Below are positions 1-8,667 of a DNA stretch of 64,000 nucleotides, one piece after another. The position numbers and the translations under genes were made by a program. Source of the DNA: Arsenicibacter rosenii (lineage in GTDB: Bacteria > Bacteroidota > Bacteroidia > Cytophagales > Spirosomataceae). The number at the start of each line of letters is the position of its first letter. Positions within the stretch are counted from its first letter, which is position 1. Where the stretch lies: contig NZ_MORL01000007.1 in assembly GCF_001870735.1 (NCBI RefSeq), positions 124,001-188,000 on the forward strand, written 5' to 3'. The notes beneath the pieces were generated by a model, which saw only the letters and a program-made list of their open reading frames with translations, made no database searches and was not told the DNA's origin.

Positions 1-128
1 CTTTGCGTTCGGGCGGGCTTCGGAGCACAAAGTTTCAAACTATTACTAGAGTTTATTAGAAGCACAAAGCTTCAAGTTTGTACGTCAGCCCGCCTGACGC
101 AAAACCCGTGTTGGCGGCTGGTTTTATT
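1..128 (-). repeat. attC-like hairpin element, copy A (clipped at the window edge)
   Basis: This imperfect palindrome closely matches the element at 1278-1413. Shared blocks include CTTTGCG, GGGCGGG, TTCGGAGCACAAAGTTTCAA, CCCGCCTRACGCAAAACCCG and TGTTRGCGG. The left TTTGCGttcGGGCGGGCT pairs with the right AGCCCGCCTgaCGCAAA around an AT-rich middle. Inside the middle, GCACAAAGYTTCAA occurs twice as a direct repeat. The outermost left arm lies before base 1. It sits just past the stop codon (150) of the minus-strand nuclease-like gene, as an attC site would. Confidence 0.7.
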
Positions 129-149
129 CTTTGAGTTTTAGTCGTTGCT

Positions 150-830
150 TTAAATTCTGTGATGTTGTAATAGAATTCCAAATTGTAAACAATTTGCAGT
201 GTATCTGTTTATTCGGATGTCTGAACAATAAAGCATATGAACGGAATTTGGGTTAGACATAGTTTGATTTGTAGGATAGGTAGTAAAATGTGTCCGTTGC
301 ATAGCAGCAGTATAAAAAGCTAATTCTCGCCTAAACCCCAATAATTCTCTTATAATACTTTTTTTAATGGAAGTATTTTTACATTCAACGGCTAACATTA
401 CATCTGTATGTTGAGGATAACCTGTTAGATTTGGTTGAAGTAAAGCAATGTCAAGTTCGTGATAGTCTCCGTTTGTTTTTCTAAGTGGTGCACCACGCAT
501 TTGATAGCTAATAGTTGCAAAGTATGTATCAGTAAACAACTCACCGAAAAGCACTCCTCCATTTCTTACTTCAAAATACGGATAAACTCGATTGATTTGT
601 CCGCCCTTTTGACGAAGTGTTAAAATACTTCCACCGATAAGTGTGACTTGAAGCCCTTCTTGAGTTACTAAATTTTCAATTATAGTTGCGAGAACGTGGG
701 CTTCATAAAGTTTGCCTTGTAAACTTCTTGTCGGCAAAAGATTTGTTATCCTTGCAGGAGAAACACCTGCATTCGCTTGAAGTATTGCTGTAATCTGTCC
801 TTTTATTCTAGCTACGTCTGCTGCTGTCAT
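150..830 (-). CDS. PD-(D/E)XK nuclease-like hypothetical protein (cassette gene)
   Basis: This is a 226-residue protein that I cannot assign to a named family. The middle reads HELDIAL (D127) followed about 20 residues later by AVECKN (E149, K151). This is the spacing and beta-hairpin look of a PD-(D/E)XK active site, with E44 in an early helix as a possible extra acidic residue. The fold call is an inference from that motif. It starts 2 bp after the stop of the 129-residue gene upstream, so the two are probably translated from one message and may work as a pair. The base composition is clearly more AT-rich than the core genes from 2.6 kb onward. Such pairs occur in restriction or defence islands, but no partner methylase is visible. 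Confidence 0.6.
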   Translation of the reverse strand: MTAADVARIKGQITAILQANAGVSPARITNLLPTRSLQGKLYEAHVLATIIENLVTQEGLQVTLIGGSILTLRQKGGQINRVYPYFEVRNGGVLFGELFTDTYFATISYQMRGAPLRKTNGDYHELDIALLQPNLTGYPQHTDVMLAVECKNTSIKKSIIRELLGFRRELAFYTAAMQRTHFTTYPTNQTMSNPNSVHMLYCSDIRINRYTANCLQFGILLQHHRI

Positions 831-832
831 AA

Positions 833-1222
833 TTAATTTTCTTCTCGAATTTCTTGTAAAATTTCTCGGAATGTTGAAATAATTTTGTCATAGTTAGGTA
901 ATTCACTCAAGTCATAATAGACTTGTTCTCCAGAATTTAAAAGTTCAACATTAATTGTTTCAATTTTTTTTTCGCCTTTAGTAAACTCATTTAAGCGATT
1001 TATCAATTCTTGAAAATTTTTATTTGATAAATTTTCTAAAACTTCAATGCTTTGAGTTAGATAAAAATCTAAAAGATAACGAGGCTGTCTTTCGAAATTT
1101 TCTTCTTCATATTCTTCTTCAAGTCTTGTGTTAACTTCTGTCACGATGTCGCCAAAGCCATTGTTGTTTAGCTCCTTAATCAGAAAATTTCTAATCTCGT
1201 TTGCTTGTTCTGGTGTTATCAT
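833..1222 (-). CDS. Small acidic hypothetical protein, first gene of a two-gene cassette
   Basis: This 129-residue, mostly helical and glutamate-rich protein (EEEYEEENFE near residue 35) has no membrane segment and no motif I recognise. It is transcribed on the minus strand directly ahead of the PD-(D/E)XK-like gene, with 2 bp between stop and start. It could be an antitoxin, immunity or specificity partner of that nuclease, but nothing in the sequence proves this. It lies between hairpin elements at 1-128 and 1278-1413 and shares the low GC of the island. Confidence 0.6.
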   Translation of the reverse strand: MITPEQANEIRNFLIKELNNNGFGDIVTEVNTRLEEEYEEENFERQPRYLLDFYLTQSIEVLENLSNKNFQELINRLNEFTKGEKKIETINVELLNSGEQVYYDLSELPNYDKIISTFREILQEIREEN

Positions 1223-1277
1223 CGTTTAAATTTTAGATTGTCGCTTTATTTCTATTAGTGGAGTCTTTGTTACACTT

Positions 1278-1413
1278 GCCGCCAACGGTTTCGGGCTTTG
1301 CGATCGGGCGGGATTCGGAGCACAAAGTTTCAATTTATTACAAAAGGTTATTAAAGGCACAAAGCTCAAAGTTTGAACGTTACCCCGCCTAACGCAAAAC
1401 CCGTGTTAGCGGT
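1278..1413 (-). repeat. attC-like hairpin element, copy B
   Basis: The left outer arm (1278-1302, GCCGCCAAC...TTTGCG) pairs imperfectly with the right outer arm (1393-1413, CGCAAAACCCG...AGCGGT). The inner GGGCGGG pairs with CCCCGCC, leaving a central AT-rich part with two copies of a GCACAAAG motif. The whole is about 140 bp, within the size range of integron attC sites. The terminal core reads GTTAGCG/CGCCAAC rather than the canonical GTTRRRY, so this is attC-like only. It begins about 17 bp after the stop of the HNH gene. Confidence 0.7.
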
Positions 1414-1430
1414 TCGTTTTTCTTTGTCTG

Positions 1431-2285
1431 TCAGTAAGATGTCTTTCCATAATGTGCGTGTCTATGGCAGTTTGGGCAAAGTGCAATTGCGTTTTCTACT
1501 GTGTCGTCTCCACCTTCTGCCAATGGTTTTTTATGGTGAACCTCCAAATAAGGTGAATTATCAAGGTCTCTTATAAACGGTGCTGATTTATTGCAACGTT
1601 CACAAATTCCTTTTGCCCTGTCCAAAACTTCTGCAATTACGTATTGATTTCTGTTAAAAATAGTTTGTTTTACAGTTGTCTTTGTAGGTTTTGGGTTTGA
1701 TTTTGATAATATTTCTTGTCTTTTCTTACGTGATAGTTTTCTTGCTTGTTTAACTTTTTCTTCAAGTTTCTTTTCTATTTCGTAAGCCGTTTTTGAAGGT
1801 ATATTTTGAAGTTCGTTTGAGTAAAAATCAGCAAGCGAAATTTTATTTTTTGCAATATGACCTCTATAAGAAGTCACCATTTTACTGTCATAAATCCTTC
1901 CTGTTGCAGTCTTAAAACTGTCCCAAATATCTTGTCTGTCAATAAGTGCTTTTAGGTTATTCAAGTTTTCTATTTCTAACCAGAATAATGGTTCCAAAAA
2001 GTTCTTTGTTGATTTAACTATTTTGCTATCTGAATTTGGAATGTCTTTAAATTGTCTGTCCAGAAGCAACCAAATTACACCTTCTCTTGTATAGGCTGCA
2101 AAGAAAATTCCACCTGTCAATAATGATATACTGTAATCATTTGTCCCAAATAATGCTCTGTCTGGAAATGTTGTGTTTTTAAAGGCTGTTTCAAAAAAGT
2201 CAACCAAGTCTGTTTGAAACGGTTTTATTTTCCGCTTCTTGTCAGTCCATTGTTGAATTTCATATTTCCAATTAAAATCAATCAT
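1431..2285 (-). CDS. HNH endonuclease with C-terminal zinc ribbon
   Basis: This is a 284-residue protein. The C-terminal 60 residues form an HNH nuclease: a zinc knuckle CERC (228-231), the catalytic pair EVHHKKPL (H250-H251), N265 in VENAIALC, and a closing CPNCHRHAH (C270, C273). This is the McrA-like arrangement found in restriction and mobile-element nucleases. Residues 1-130 form a mixed alpha/beta domain I do not recognise, and 170-200 is a basic helical linker rich in Lys and Arg. The gene stands alone, ends about 17 bp before an attC-like element, and has the low GC of the island. A role in cleaving modified or foreign DNA is plausible but not shown. Confidence 0.8.
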   Translation of the reverse strand: MIDFNWKYEIQQWTDKKRKIKPFQTDLVDFFETAFKNTTFPDRALFGTNDYSISLLTGGIFFAAYTREGVIWLLLDRQFKDIPNSDSKIVKSTKNFLEPLFWLEIENLNNLKALIDRQDIWDSFKTATGRIYDSKMVTSYRGHIAKNKISLADFYSNELQNIPSKTAYEIEKKLEEKVKQARKLSRKKRQEILSKSNPKPTKTTVKQTIFNRNQYVIAEVLDRAKGICERCNKSAPFIRDLDNSPYLEVHHKKPLAEGGDDTVENAIALCPNCHRHAHYGKTSY

Positions 2286-2629
2286 TTCGTCTTTGTCGTA
2301 TCGGTCGTTTTAAAATGAGCCACAACTCCCAAATAGGCGCAACTTACACCTATCTAAGACAAAAGTAAGAAATTGTCAAAGTTTTCCGAATCTTCAACTT
2401 ATTTGCTACGCAAGCGGCTGATATAGAGGTGGATGAGGGTTATTTGGCTTTAGGTAGTTAGCTTGTACAATACAAAATGCGAGTAGCGTATTCTGTATTG
2501 TCAGCAAGTTTACTGCTTTACGAACAATTCAAAACATACATAACTTTTACACCCCGTTCAGCGGCTTTGGGAATTCTTCAAACTCTCTGTGTGGCGTAAT
2601 GGTATAATACCCCCCCCCTCCAAAAATCC
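2286..2629. other. AT-rich intergenic boundary of the cassette island
   Basis: This 340 bp holds no convincing gene. It must contain the promoter for the minus-strand HNH gene. A short open frame at 2369-2461 (+, about 30 codons, ending LALGS) may be a leftover C-terminus. Directly after its stop is an imperfect hairpin (left arm from 2464, right arm ending about 2508; core ACAATACAnAAT). A run of nine C residues sits at 2610-2618. No third copy of the attC-like element is visible here, so this is one edge of the array. Confidence 0.4.
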
Positions 2630-2653
2630 GGGCCTCCCCAATTGGAGAGGCCC
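2630..2653 (-). terminator. Intrinsic terminator of the coiled-coil gene
   Basis: GGGCCTCCCC and its near-complement GGAGAGGCCC form a hairpin around AATT. On the minus strand it is followed by GGATTTTTGG. It lies 8 bp past the stop of the gene at 2661-3605. Confidence 0.75.
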
Positions 2654-2660
2654 GTGACCG

Positions 2661-3605
2661 TTACTGCAACCGGAACTCGACTCGGCCCAGAAAGGCCTTG
2701 TCTGTAAAGAGCTCGGCAGAATAAATGCCTGACTTCAGGCGTTCGCTCAACTCATAGGGGAAGGTTAGCCGCTTCCCCGCTTTCGAGACGTCAACCACCT
2801 GGCTCATGTGGACGGTGACGGGGTTCATAATCCCCGGTGCATCGACCGTCACTTGCCGGCTGTCCTCGGCTTTCAGCGGGCGCTGGGCCATATCTTTCAG
2901 GCTGACATAAATCGTCTGTTTGCCAGCCGATGCGTCTGCCAGTTCGTCGGGAAGGTCAACAATAACCGCAATTTTGCGCACGCGGCGGGCCTTTACCGTC
3001 AGCTTGTCGCGGCGGCGGATGACTTCGACGCGCAGGGAATTGGCCCGCAACACGGGTGCTTTCGGCTTTTCTTCGACCTTCTCGGGTTTGCTTTTCAGGA
3101 TTTGATTTTCGACCAGCAACGCGTCGTTTTTCTCGCGGAGCTGCTGGTTTTCACTGGCGAGCCGCTGATTATCGTTTGTCAGGGTATTGAGCTGTCCGGC
3201 CAGCGCTGCCCGTAGTTTCCGTAGCTCGCTTACCTGCTTTTTCAGCGAACCCAGCGAGTTGTTTTCCTTTTTCAGCCGGGTCAGCACGCGGTCTTTTTCG
3301 GCCAGCGTATTGGTCAGACCGGCGAGGTTCTCGTTCAGCGATTTGTTTTCGTCACGCACCGTTTCCAGCTGACCGGAAATGGTCCGGACTTCCTGCTCCA
3401 GCGTCTTTTTGGTGGTCAGCAAGGAGTCGGCCTGCTTGGTCAGGGTGTTGTTGGCCGCTTTCAGTTCGGTGCCCTGGTTCCAGTGGTAAATGCCCCAGCC
3501 CAGGGAGCCAAGCAGGAGCAGCAGCAGGGCCAGCAGGGCATAGCGCTGGGAGCGCTTTTCGGGGGCCTGTTCTTCGTCTGTTTTTCGTTCAGTGTAATAA
3601 TCCAT
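2661..3605 (-). CDS. Membrane-anchored coiled-coil protein, function unknown
   Basis: This 314-residue protein has a charged N-terminus, one transmembrane helix at about residues 23-41 (ALLALLLLLLGSLGW), and a long coiled coil at about 45-175 rich in Leu, Glu, Lys, Asn and Gln heptads. A C-terminal domain of about 130 residues begins with a basic stretch (RRRDKLTVKARRVRK) and looks like a beta-sandwich. The topology is probably a short cytoplasmic tail with coiled coil and sandwich in the periplasm. I know no named family for it. It is monocistronic, with its own terminator and about 100 bp of upstream DNA shared with the divergent glycosidase gene. Confidence 0.75.
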   Translation of the reverse strand: MDYYTERKTDEEQAPEKRSQRYALLALLLLLLGSLGWGIYHWNQGTELKAANNTLTKQADSLLTTKKTLEQEVRTISGQLETVRDENKSLNENLAGLTNTLAEKDRVLTRLKKENNSLGSLKKQVSELRKLRAALAGQLNTLTNDNQRLASENQQLREKNDALLVENQILKSKPEKVEEKPKAPVLRANSLRVEVIRRRDKLTVKARRVRKIAVIVDLPDELADASAGKQTIYVSLKDMAQRPLKAEDSRQVTVDAPGIMNPVTVHMSQVVDVSKAGKRLTFPYELSERLKSGIYSAELFTDKAFLGRVEFRLQ

Positions 3606-3814
3606 AGTGGTAAGGGTAGGGTTGAAAGTGATACAAGAATATCAAGTTGTGAGTAGATCAAACATACTCAGCGGCTTAGAAATATATTAAAATTTGATTT
3701 TTGTGTAGGTAACACTGCCAGGCGATGTACATGAAACTGCATAACAGTTCAGCGTCTGTATTGGATTATGTTTACACAAATTTTTACTTAACCCATCTTC
3801 ATCAGGCGATTGCC

Positions 3815-6403
3815 ATGGTTACGACCCGAATCCGAAAAAAGGCTATTCTTTTCCTGCTGCTATCGGGGTTTGCGTTTGTGCGGCCCTTTTCGCAACCCCT
3901 CACGGCGCAGCCGCTGAACACGGCCAAACCGTGGACTTACTGGTGGTGGATGGGCAGTGCCGTCACCCGCGAGGGCATTACCTATCAGCTCGAACAGTTT
4001 GCCAAAGCTGGTCTGGGCGGCGTACACATCATTCCGATTTACGGGGTAAAAGGCTACGAAAATCAGTTTAAGCCGTTTCTCGGGCCGGAGTGGCTGGCTC
4101 ATTTTCAGTTTACGGTGCAGGAAGCCAAACGCTTACGCCTCGGTGTCGACCTGACTACGGGGACCGGCTGGCCATTCGGCGGGCCCAACGTGACACCGGC
4201 AATGGGCGCGAAGCAGTGGAAACTGGTCGACGGCAAACTGACGAGCGTACCGACCCGGCAGCAGGTGAAACGACCGGCTCCCGGCGGGGCAGGGCTCGTG
4301 GTTGACCCGTTCGACAAACAGGCGGTGCGGCAGTACCTGACCCGCTTCGACTCAACCCTGATTCCGCTGGCCGAAAAGCCACGGGCGATGTATAACGACT
4401 CCTACGAAATTTACGGCGCCAACTGGACCGACCAGTTTCTGCCCGAATTCCGGAAGCGGCGCGGCTACGACCTCAACAGCCAGCAAGCCGCGTTTCTGGA
4501 TACCACCATGGCCGAGGCCAGCGTGCGGGTACGGCAGGATTATTACCAGACCATTGCCGAGCTGTTGCTCGATCAGTTTACTACTACCTGGACCGGCTGG
4601 GCACGCCAGAACGGCTACCTGACCCGCAATCAGGCCCACGGCTCGCCGGGTAACCTGCTGGATCTGTATGCCCTGGCCGATATTCCGGAAACCGAATCGT
4701 TCGGCACCAGCAAATTTCCGATTCCCGGCCTCCGGGTCGATCCCGATTACGAACCCGACCGCTTCGGTAACCCCAGCGTGCTGGCCATGAAACTGGCGTC
4801 GTCGCCCGCGCACCTGCTGGGCAAACCGCTGGTCAGCTCCGAGACTACGACCTGGCTGGCCAACCATTTCAAGGTGTCGCTGTCGCAGATAAAACCGCAG
4901 ATCGACGAGCTGTTTACGGCGGGGATCAACCATATTTTTTACCACGGCACCACCTATTCGCCGCCCGGTGAGGCGTGGCCGGGCTGGCTTTTCTACGCCT
5001 CGACCAACTATAGCCCGTCGACCCACTTCTGGAACGAATACCCGGCGCTGAACGCCTACGTGGAGCGTTCGCAGGCACGGTTGCAGGCGAGCCGCCCCGA
5101 CAACGACCTGCTGGTGTATTTCCCGATGCAGGATATCTGGGCGCTGCCAGGCAAGTCGCAGGGCGGCATTCAGCAACTGGATGTACACCATGTGGAGCGG
5201 TGGCTGTCGCCGCAGCCGTTCGGCAAACTATGTGAGCAGCTCCGGCAGCAGGGCTTTACGTTCGATGCCGTTTCGGATGCGCAGCTGACGGGATTACGGG
5301 CGGTCAACGGCCGGATTTTGTCGAAAGGGAGCAGCTACCGGGTGATTGTGGTGCCCGACTGCCGGTATATGCCCGAAGGAACCATGCAGCAACTGGCGCG
5401 GCTGGCGGGGCAGGGGGCTACGATTGTCTTTGAGAAAAACCTGCCGCAGCAGGCACCGGGTTTCCGCGATGCGGCCCGCCGGAATGCTTTGGTCAAAACC
5501 ATGGCGCAGGCTCTGGCCAAACGCCCGGGCGTTCGGGTAGCTGCCGATGTACCGGCCACGCTGACGGGACTAAAGGTGCTGCCGGAAGCGTTAGGGGCTA
5601 ACGGCCTGTCGTTTATCCGGAAAAAAGCCGATGACGCAGCCCTGTATTTCGTCGCCAACCTAAACAACCGGTTTACCGAGGGTTGGGTGCCCATAAACCG
5701 GCCGGTGTCGCAGCGGTTTGATCCGCTCACCAACAAAACCGAAATGCTGATTACCCGCAAAACGCCGGACAGGAGCGACGAAGTCTGGCTGCGGCTGTTG
5801 CCGGGGCAGTCGTGTTTTCTGAGCAGTCTGGTGAGCACGGATGCGTGGGGCACTCCCGAAATTCTGCCGAAAGTGCAGAAAACGACCACCTTCCGCCCGC
5901 TGATACAGCTGAGCGGCCCATGGTCGCTGTCGTTCGGTGCGGGTCGGCCGGCGCTGTCGGGTACGCGCTCGCTGGCGCAGCTGACCTCCTGGCCTGCCCT
6001 CGGCGACTCGGCAGTCTATTTTTCCGGCAAGGCGATGTATACTACCACGTTTGACCTGCCCGCCGCCCCCCAAGCCAAAACGATCTATCGCCTGGACCTA
6101 GGCGATGTCCGCGAAACGGCCCGTGTCTGGATCAACGGCCACGACGCCGGTCTTGCCTGGTCGATTCCGTTTGAGCTGGAAATTCCGGCGGGCTGGCTGA
6201 AACAGACCGGCAACCAACTGAAGATTGAAGTAACCAACCTGTCGGCCAACTACATGCGCCTGCGCGACAAACAGCAACCGGCCTGGAAGAAGTTTTACGA
6301 TATTAACATTGTCGACATCACCTACAAGCCGTTCGACGCGGCCCGCTGGGAGCCGATGCCGTCGGGACTGCTCGGGCCGGTGCGCGTGCTGGCCAATGAG
6401 TAA
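3815..6403 (+). CDS. GH106-type alpha-L-rhamnosidase, secreted
   Basis: From the ATG at 3815 the protein has 862 residues and begins with a clean signal peptide (RKKAILFLLLSGFAFV). An ATG at 3725 would add 30 residues lacking signal character. The opening of the mature protein (KPWTYWWWMGSAVTREGI, then GLGGVHIIPIYG) is characteristic of the GH106 rhamnosidase/glycosyl-hydrolase family, a TIM-barrel retaining or inverting fold with accessory beta domains. The C-terminal 150 residues form a GH2-like sugar-binding sandwich (ARVWINGHDAGLAWSIPFE). GH106 enzymes remove terminal L-rhamnose from plant pectin or glycosides, which fits the rhamnose catabolic genes 10-20 kb away. It is monocistronic and followed by a hairpin. 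Confidence 0.75.
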   Translation: MVTTRIRKKAILFLLLSGFAFVRPFSQPLTAQPLNTAKPWTYWWWMGSAVTREGITYQLEQFAKAGLGGVHIIPIYGVKGYENQFKPFLGPEWLAHFQFTVQEAKRLRLGVDLTTGTGWPFGGPNVTPAMGAKQWKLVDGKLTSVPTRQQVKRPAPGGAGLVVDPFDKQAVRQYLTRFDSTLIPLAEKPRAMYNDSYEIYGANWTDQFLPEFRKRRGYDLNSQQAAFLDTTMAEASVRVRQDYYQTIAELLLDQFTTTWTGWARQNGYLTRNQAHGSPGNLLDLYALADIPETESFGTSKFPIPGLRVDPDYEPDRFGNPSVLAMKLASSPAHLLGKPLVSSETTTWLANHFKVSLSQIKPQIDELFTAGINHIFYHGTTYSPPGEAWPGWLFYASTNYSPSTHFWNEYPALNAYVERSQARLQASRPDNDLLVYFPMQDIWALPGKSQGGIQQLDVHHVERWLSPQPFGKLCEQLRQQGFTFDAVSDAQLTGLRAVNGRILSKGSSYRVIVVPDCRYMPEGTMQQLARLAGQGATIVFEKNLPQQAPGFRDAARRNALVKTMAQALAKRPGVRVAADVPATLTGLKVLPEALGANGLSFIRKKADDAALYFVANLNNRFTEGWVPINRPVSQRFDPLTNKTEMLITRKTPDRSDEVWLRLLPGQSCFLSSLVSTDAWGTPEILPKVQKTTTFRPLIQLSGPWSLSFGAGRPALSGTRSLAQLTSWPALGDSAVYFSGKAMYTTTFDLPAAPQAKTIYRLDLGDVRETARVWINGHDAGLAWSIPFELEIPAGWLKQTGNQLKIEVTNLSANYMRLRDKQQPAWKKFYDINIVDITYKPFDAARWEPMPSGLLGPVRVLANE

Positions 6404-6421
6404 GTAAGAGGGGCTGTTTCA

Positions 6422-6463
6422 GACAGGATTGCAGGATTAACCACGAAAGCCTGCAATCTTGTC
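6422..6463 (+). terminator. Hairpin after the rhamnosidase gene
   Basis: GACAGGATTGCAGG at 6422 pairs with CCTGCAATCTTGTC ending at 6463 (one G-T pair) around a 14-nt loop. The following bases are not a strong T-run, so it may be a weak terminator or an RNA-stabilising stem. Confidence 0.5.
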
Positions 6464-6526
6464 GGGCAAAACGAACAACCTATTTACCGGTAATTCGGTT
6501 ATAGGCTTATCCCATTTGCTCAACGT

Positions 6527-7207
6527 ATGAAAATTTTAGTGGTTGAAGACGAACCCAAAACCCTCAATGCCATCCGGCAGGGGCTGGAAGAGAGTCAGTT
6601 TGAGGTTGATATTGCCTACGACGGCCTGATTGCCCAGCGACTGGCCCTGAAAAATAACTATGCCCTGATTATCACCGATGTTATTCTGCCGGGTATAAAC
6701 GGCTTTGAGCTGATTAAAGAACTGCGGAATAAAGGACTGACCACCCCCATTCTGCTGCTGACGGCGCTGGGTGAAACCGAAGATAAAGTCACCGGTTTTG
6801 ATGCCGGGGCCGATCAATACCTCACCAAACCGTTTCAGTTTGCCGAGCTGCTGGCCCGGGTACGCTCCCTGACCAAACGCAGCACGCAGGTCACCATGAC
6901 GGCCCAGACGCTGAGCTATGCGGGGCTGGAAATGAACCTCGACGCCAAAACCGTCACCCGCGATGGCCAGCACATCGATCTGACCGCCCGCGAGTTTGCG
7001 TTGCTGGAATACCTCATGCGTAATCAGGGGCGTGTACTGTCCAAAATCGACATTGCCGAACAGGTCTGGGATCTGAATTTCGATACCGGCACCAACGTTG
7101 TAGAAGTCTACATCAATTACCTGCGCAAAAAACTGGACCGTGACTTCCCCACCAAACTGATTCATACCCAGTTTGGTATGGGATATGTGTTAAAAGCAGA
7201 CGAATGA
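6527..7207 (+). CDS. OmpR/PhoB-family response regulator
   Basis: The protein has 226 residues. The receiver domain (about 1-120) has the acidic pair EDE at residues 7-9, the phospho-acceptor aspartate in IITDVILPG (about D51), a switch Thr in LLLTALGE, and the conserved Lys in YLTKPF. The winged-helix DNA-binding domain (about 130-224) has the typical LTAREFALLEYLMRN and VYINYLRKKLDR. It overlaps the histidine-kinase gene by 4 bp (ATGA), so the two form one operon. Closest in style to CusR/ArlR-type regulators; its target is not visible here. The antiporter immediately downstream is a candidate target by position only. Confidence 0.93.
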   Translation: MKILVVEDEPKTLNAIRQGLEESQFEVDIAYDGLIAQRLALKNNYALIITDVILPGINGFELIKELRNKGLTTPILLLTALGETEDKVTGFDAGADQYLTKPFQFAELLARVRSLTKRSTQVTMTAQTLSYAGLEMNLDAKTVTRDGQHIDLTAREFALLEYLMRNQGRVLSKIDIAEQVWDLNFDTGTNVVEVYINYLRKKLDRDFPTKLIHTQFGMGYVLKADE

Positions 7208-8583
7208 CGATCCGGACCCGGTTGACCCTGCGCTTTACGGGGCTGGTGACGGCCATCGTGGCGGTGTCGTTTGCCTGTATTTACTGGTTTACCGCGTATT
7301 TTATCACCTCCGATTTTAACCGGCGGCTTGAGAAAAAGACGAAACCCTACGGTACTGCACTGGTCATGTACGGCCACGACCACAAGGCGCTGAAAAAACT
7401 CAGTCTGCTCCATGCCGATCAGCTCCCCAGCCAGAAAATTACCATCTACGATGCGCAGAATACGCCTTTTTTTACCAGCAACGATGGCCTGCGTTTAGGC
7501 ATACCGGTTCGGGAAATCAATAAAATCCGGCAGCAGGTCCGGCGGATGTTCCGGTGGCGGTACTTTTACGTAGCTGGTGTGCGGTATGATACACCGACGG
7601 GTCAGTATGTGGTCCTGGCCAGTGCCGAAAATCTGTATGGCGACGATTTTCTGCGGACGATGCGGTGGGCGCTGATCATTTTTTTCTTCCTGATTATTGC
7701 GCTGGTGGCGTTTTCGGGCTGGCTTTATGCCGGCGATGCGTTGCAACCGATGAAGCGGATATCAAAGCAACTGAACGCCATTTTTCCGAAGAACCGGCAC
7801 AAGCGCCTGCCACTAAAAAAGGAAAATGATGAGATTGGCCGGCTATCGGTGACCATCAACCAGCTCCTCGACCGGATTGATGAGTCATTCCGGCTGCAGC
7901 GGATGTTTGTGGCCAATGTCTCGCACGAGCTGAAAAACCCGCTGACGCAGATTCAGTCGCAGCTCGACGTCTCCCTGCTGAGTCGCCGGGAGCCGGAGCA
8001 GTATGTGCAGACCATCCGGTCGGTCCTCGACGATGTCGGTGCGCTGTCGGCCTTGACCAAAGCGTTACTTGAGTTATCGAAAATAAACGAGGAAGATGCC
8101 GATAGTCTGTTGACCGACAAGGTCCGGATGGACGAAATTGTGTGGGATGTGCGGGACATGGTCAGGGAAATCAACCCGCGTTATCAGGTGCGGATACAGT
8201 TTAAGAACCTGCCCGAGGAGGACTTTGAACAGCTCACCATGGCCGGCAATGCCTCGCTACTCCGGACAGCACTGAAAAACCTGACGGAGAATGCCTGTAA
8301 ATTCTCGCCGGACCATACCGCGATGGTTCATGTTAGCGTCGGAGACAGCTCGGTACGGATTGACGTGCAGAATCACGGCGAGCCTATTCCGGCCCATGAC
8401 CTGCCCTATATTTTTGAACCGTTTTACCGGAGCCAGCAAACGGCGCAGACCAGCGGCTATGGCATCGGTCTGTCGCTGGTAGAACGGATTGTCCGGCTGC
8501 ATCGCGGTAAACTGACGGTCGAATCGGCTCCCGGAAAGCCTACTTCATTTATCATCGAGTTTTACCATTCAGCCCCGTTCTAA
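7204..8583 (+). CDS. Sensor histidine kinase (HAMP/HisKA/HATPase)
   Basis: This 459-residue kinase has a TM helix at about 11-34, a periplasmic sensor segment of roughly 120 residues, and a second TM helix near 155-177 (ALIIFFFLIIALVAFSGW). These are followed by a HAMP region and a HisKA helix with the phospho-accepting His in VANVSHELKNPL. The ATPase domain shows the N box (TALKNLTENACKFSPDH) and G boxes ending YGIGLSLVERIV. All catalytic boxes are intact. It is co-translated with the response regulator before it. The sensor segment is of unknown type, so the stimulus cannot be named. Confidence 0.93.
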   Translation: MTIRTRLTLRFTGLVTAIVAVSFACIYWFTAYFITSDFNRRLEKKTKPYGTALVMYGHDHKALKKLSLLHADQLPSQKITIYDAQNTPFFTSNDGLRLGIPVREINKIRQQVRRMFRWRYFYVAGVRYDTPTGQYVVLASAENLYGDDFLRTMRWALIIFFFLIIALVAFSGWLYAGDALQPMKRISKQLNAIFPKNRHKRLPLKKENDEIGRLSVTINQLLDRIDESFRLQRMFVANVSHELKNPLTQIQSQLDVSLLSRREPEQYVQTIRSVLDDVGALSALTKALLELSKINEEDADSLLTDKVRMDEIVWDVRDMVREINPRYQVRIQFKNLPEEDFEQLTMAGNASLLRTALKNLTENACKFSPDHTAMVHVSVGDSSVRIDVQNHGEPIPAHDLPYIFEPFYRSQQTAQTSGYGIGLSLVERIVRLHRGKLTVESAPGKPTSFIIEFYHSAPF

Positions 8584-8667
8584 TGAAATTCTAAGCCTTT
8601 GTTCAGGAGTGTCTAAGCTGATTTGTAGTGCTTTGTACCAAGTCGTTCATCTACAGCCGGAAACACC

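Noticed and set aside
1278..1413. IS element ends as explanation for the cassette-like repeats
   Set aside because: No transposase, no target duplication, and the two copies are in the same orientation, each after a gene, rather than inverted around one.
2369..2461. Short plus-strand frame ending LALGS
   Set aside because: Only about 30 codons without a start; possibly a remnant of a gene C-terminus, but I cannot identify it.
4352..5191. 279-codon minus-strand frame inside the rhamnosidase gene
   Set aside because: Shadow of the GH106-type gene in GC-rich DNA; no motif and no spacing that suggests a gene.
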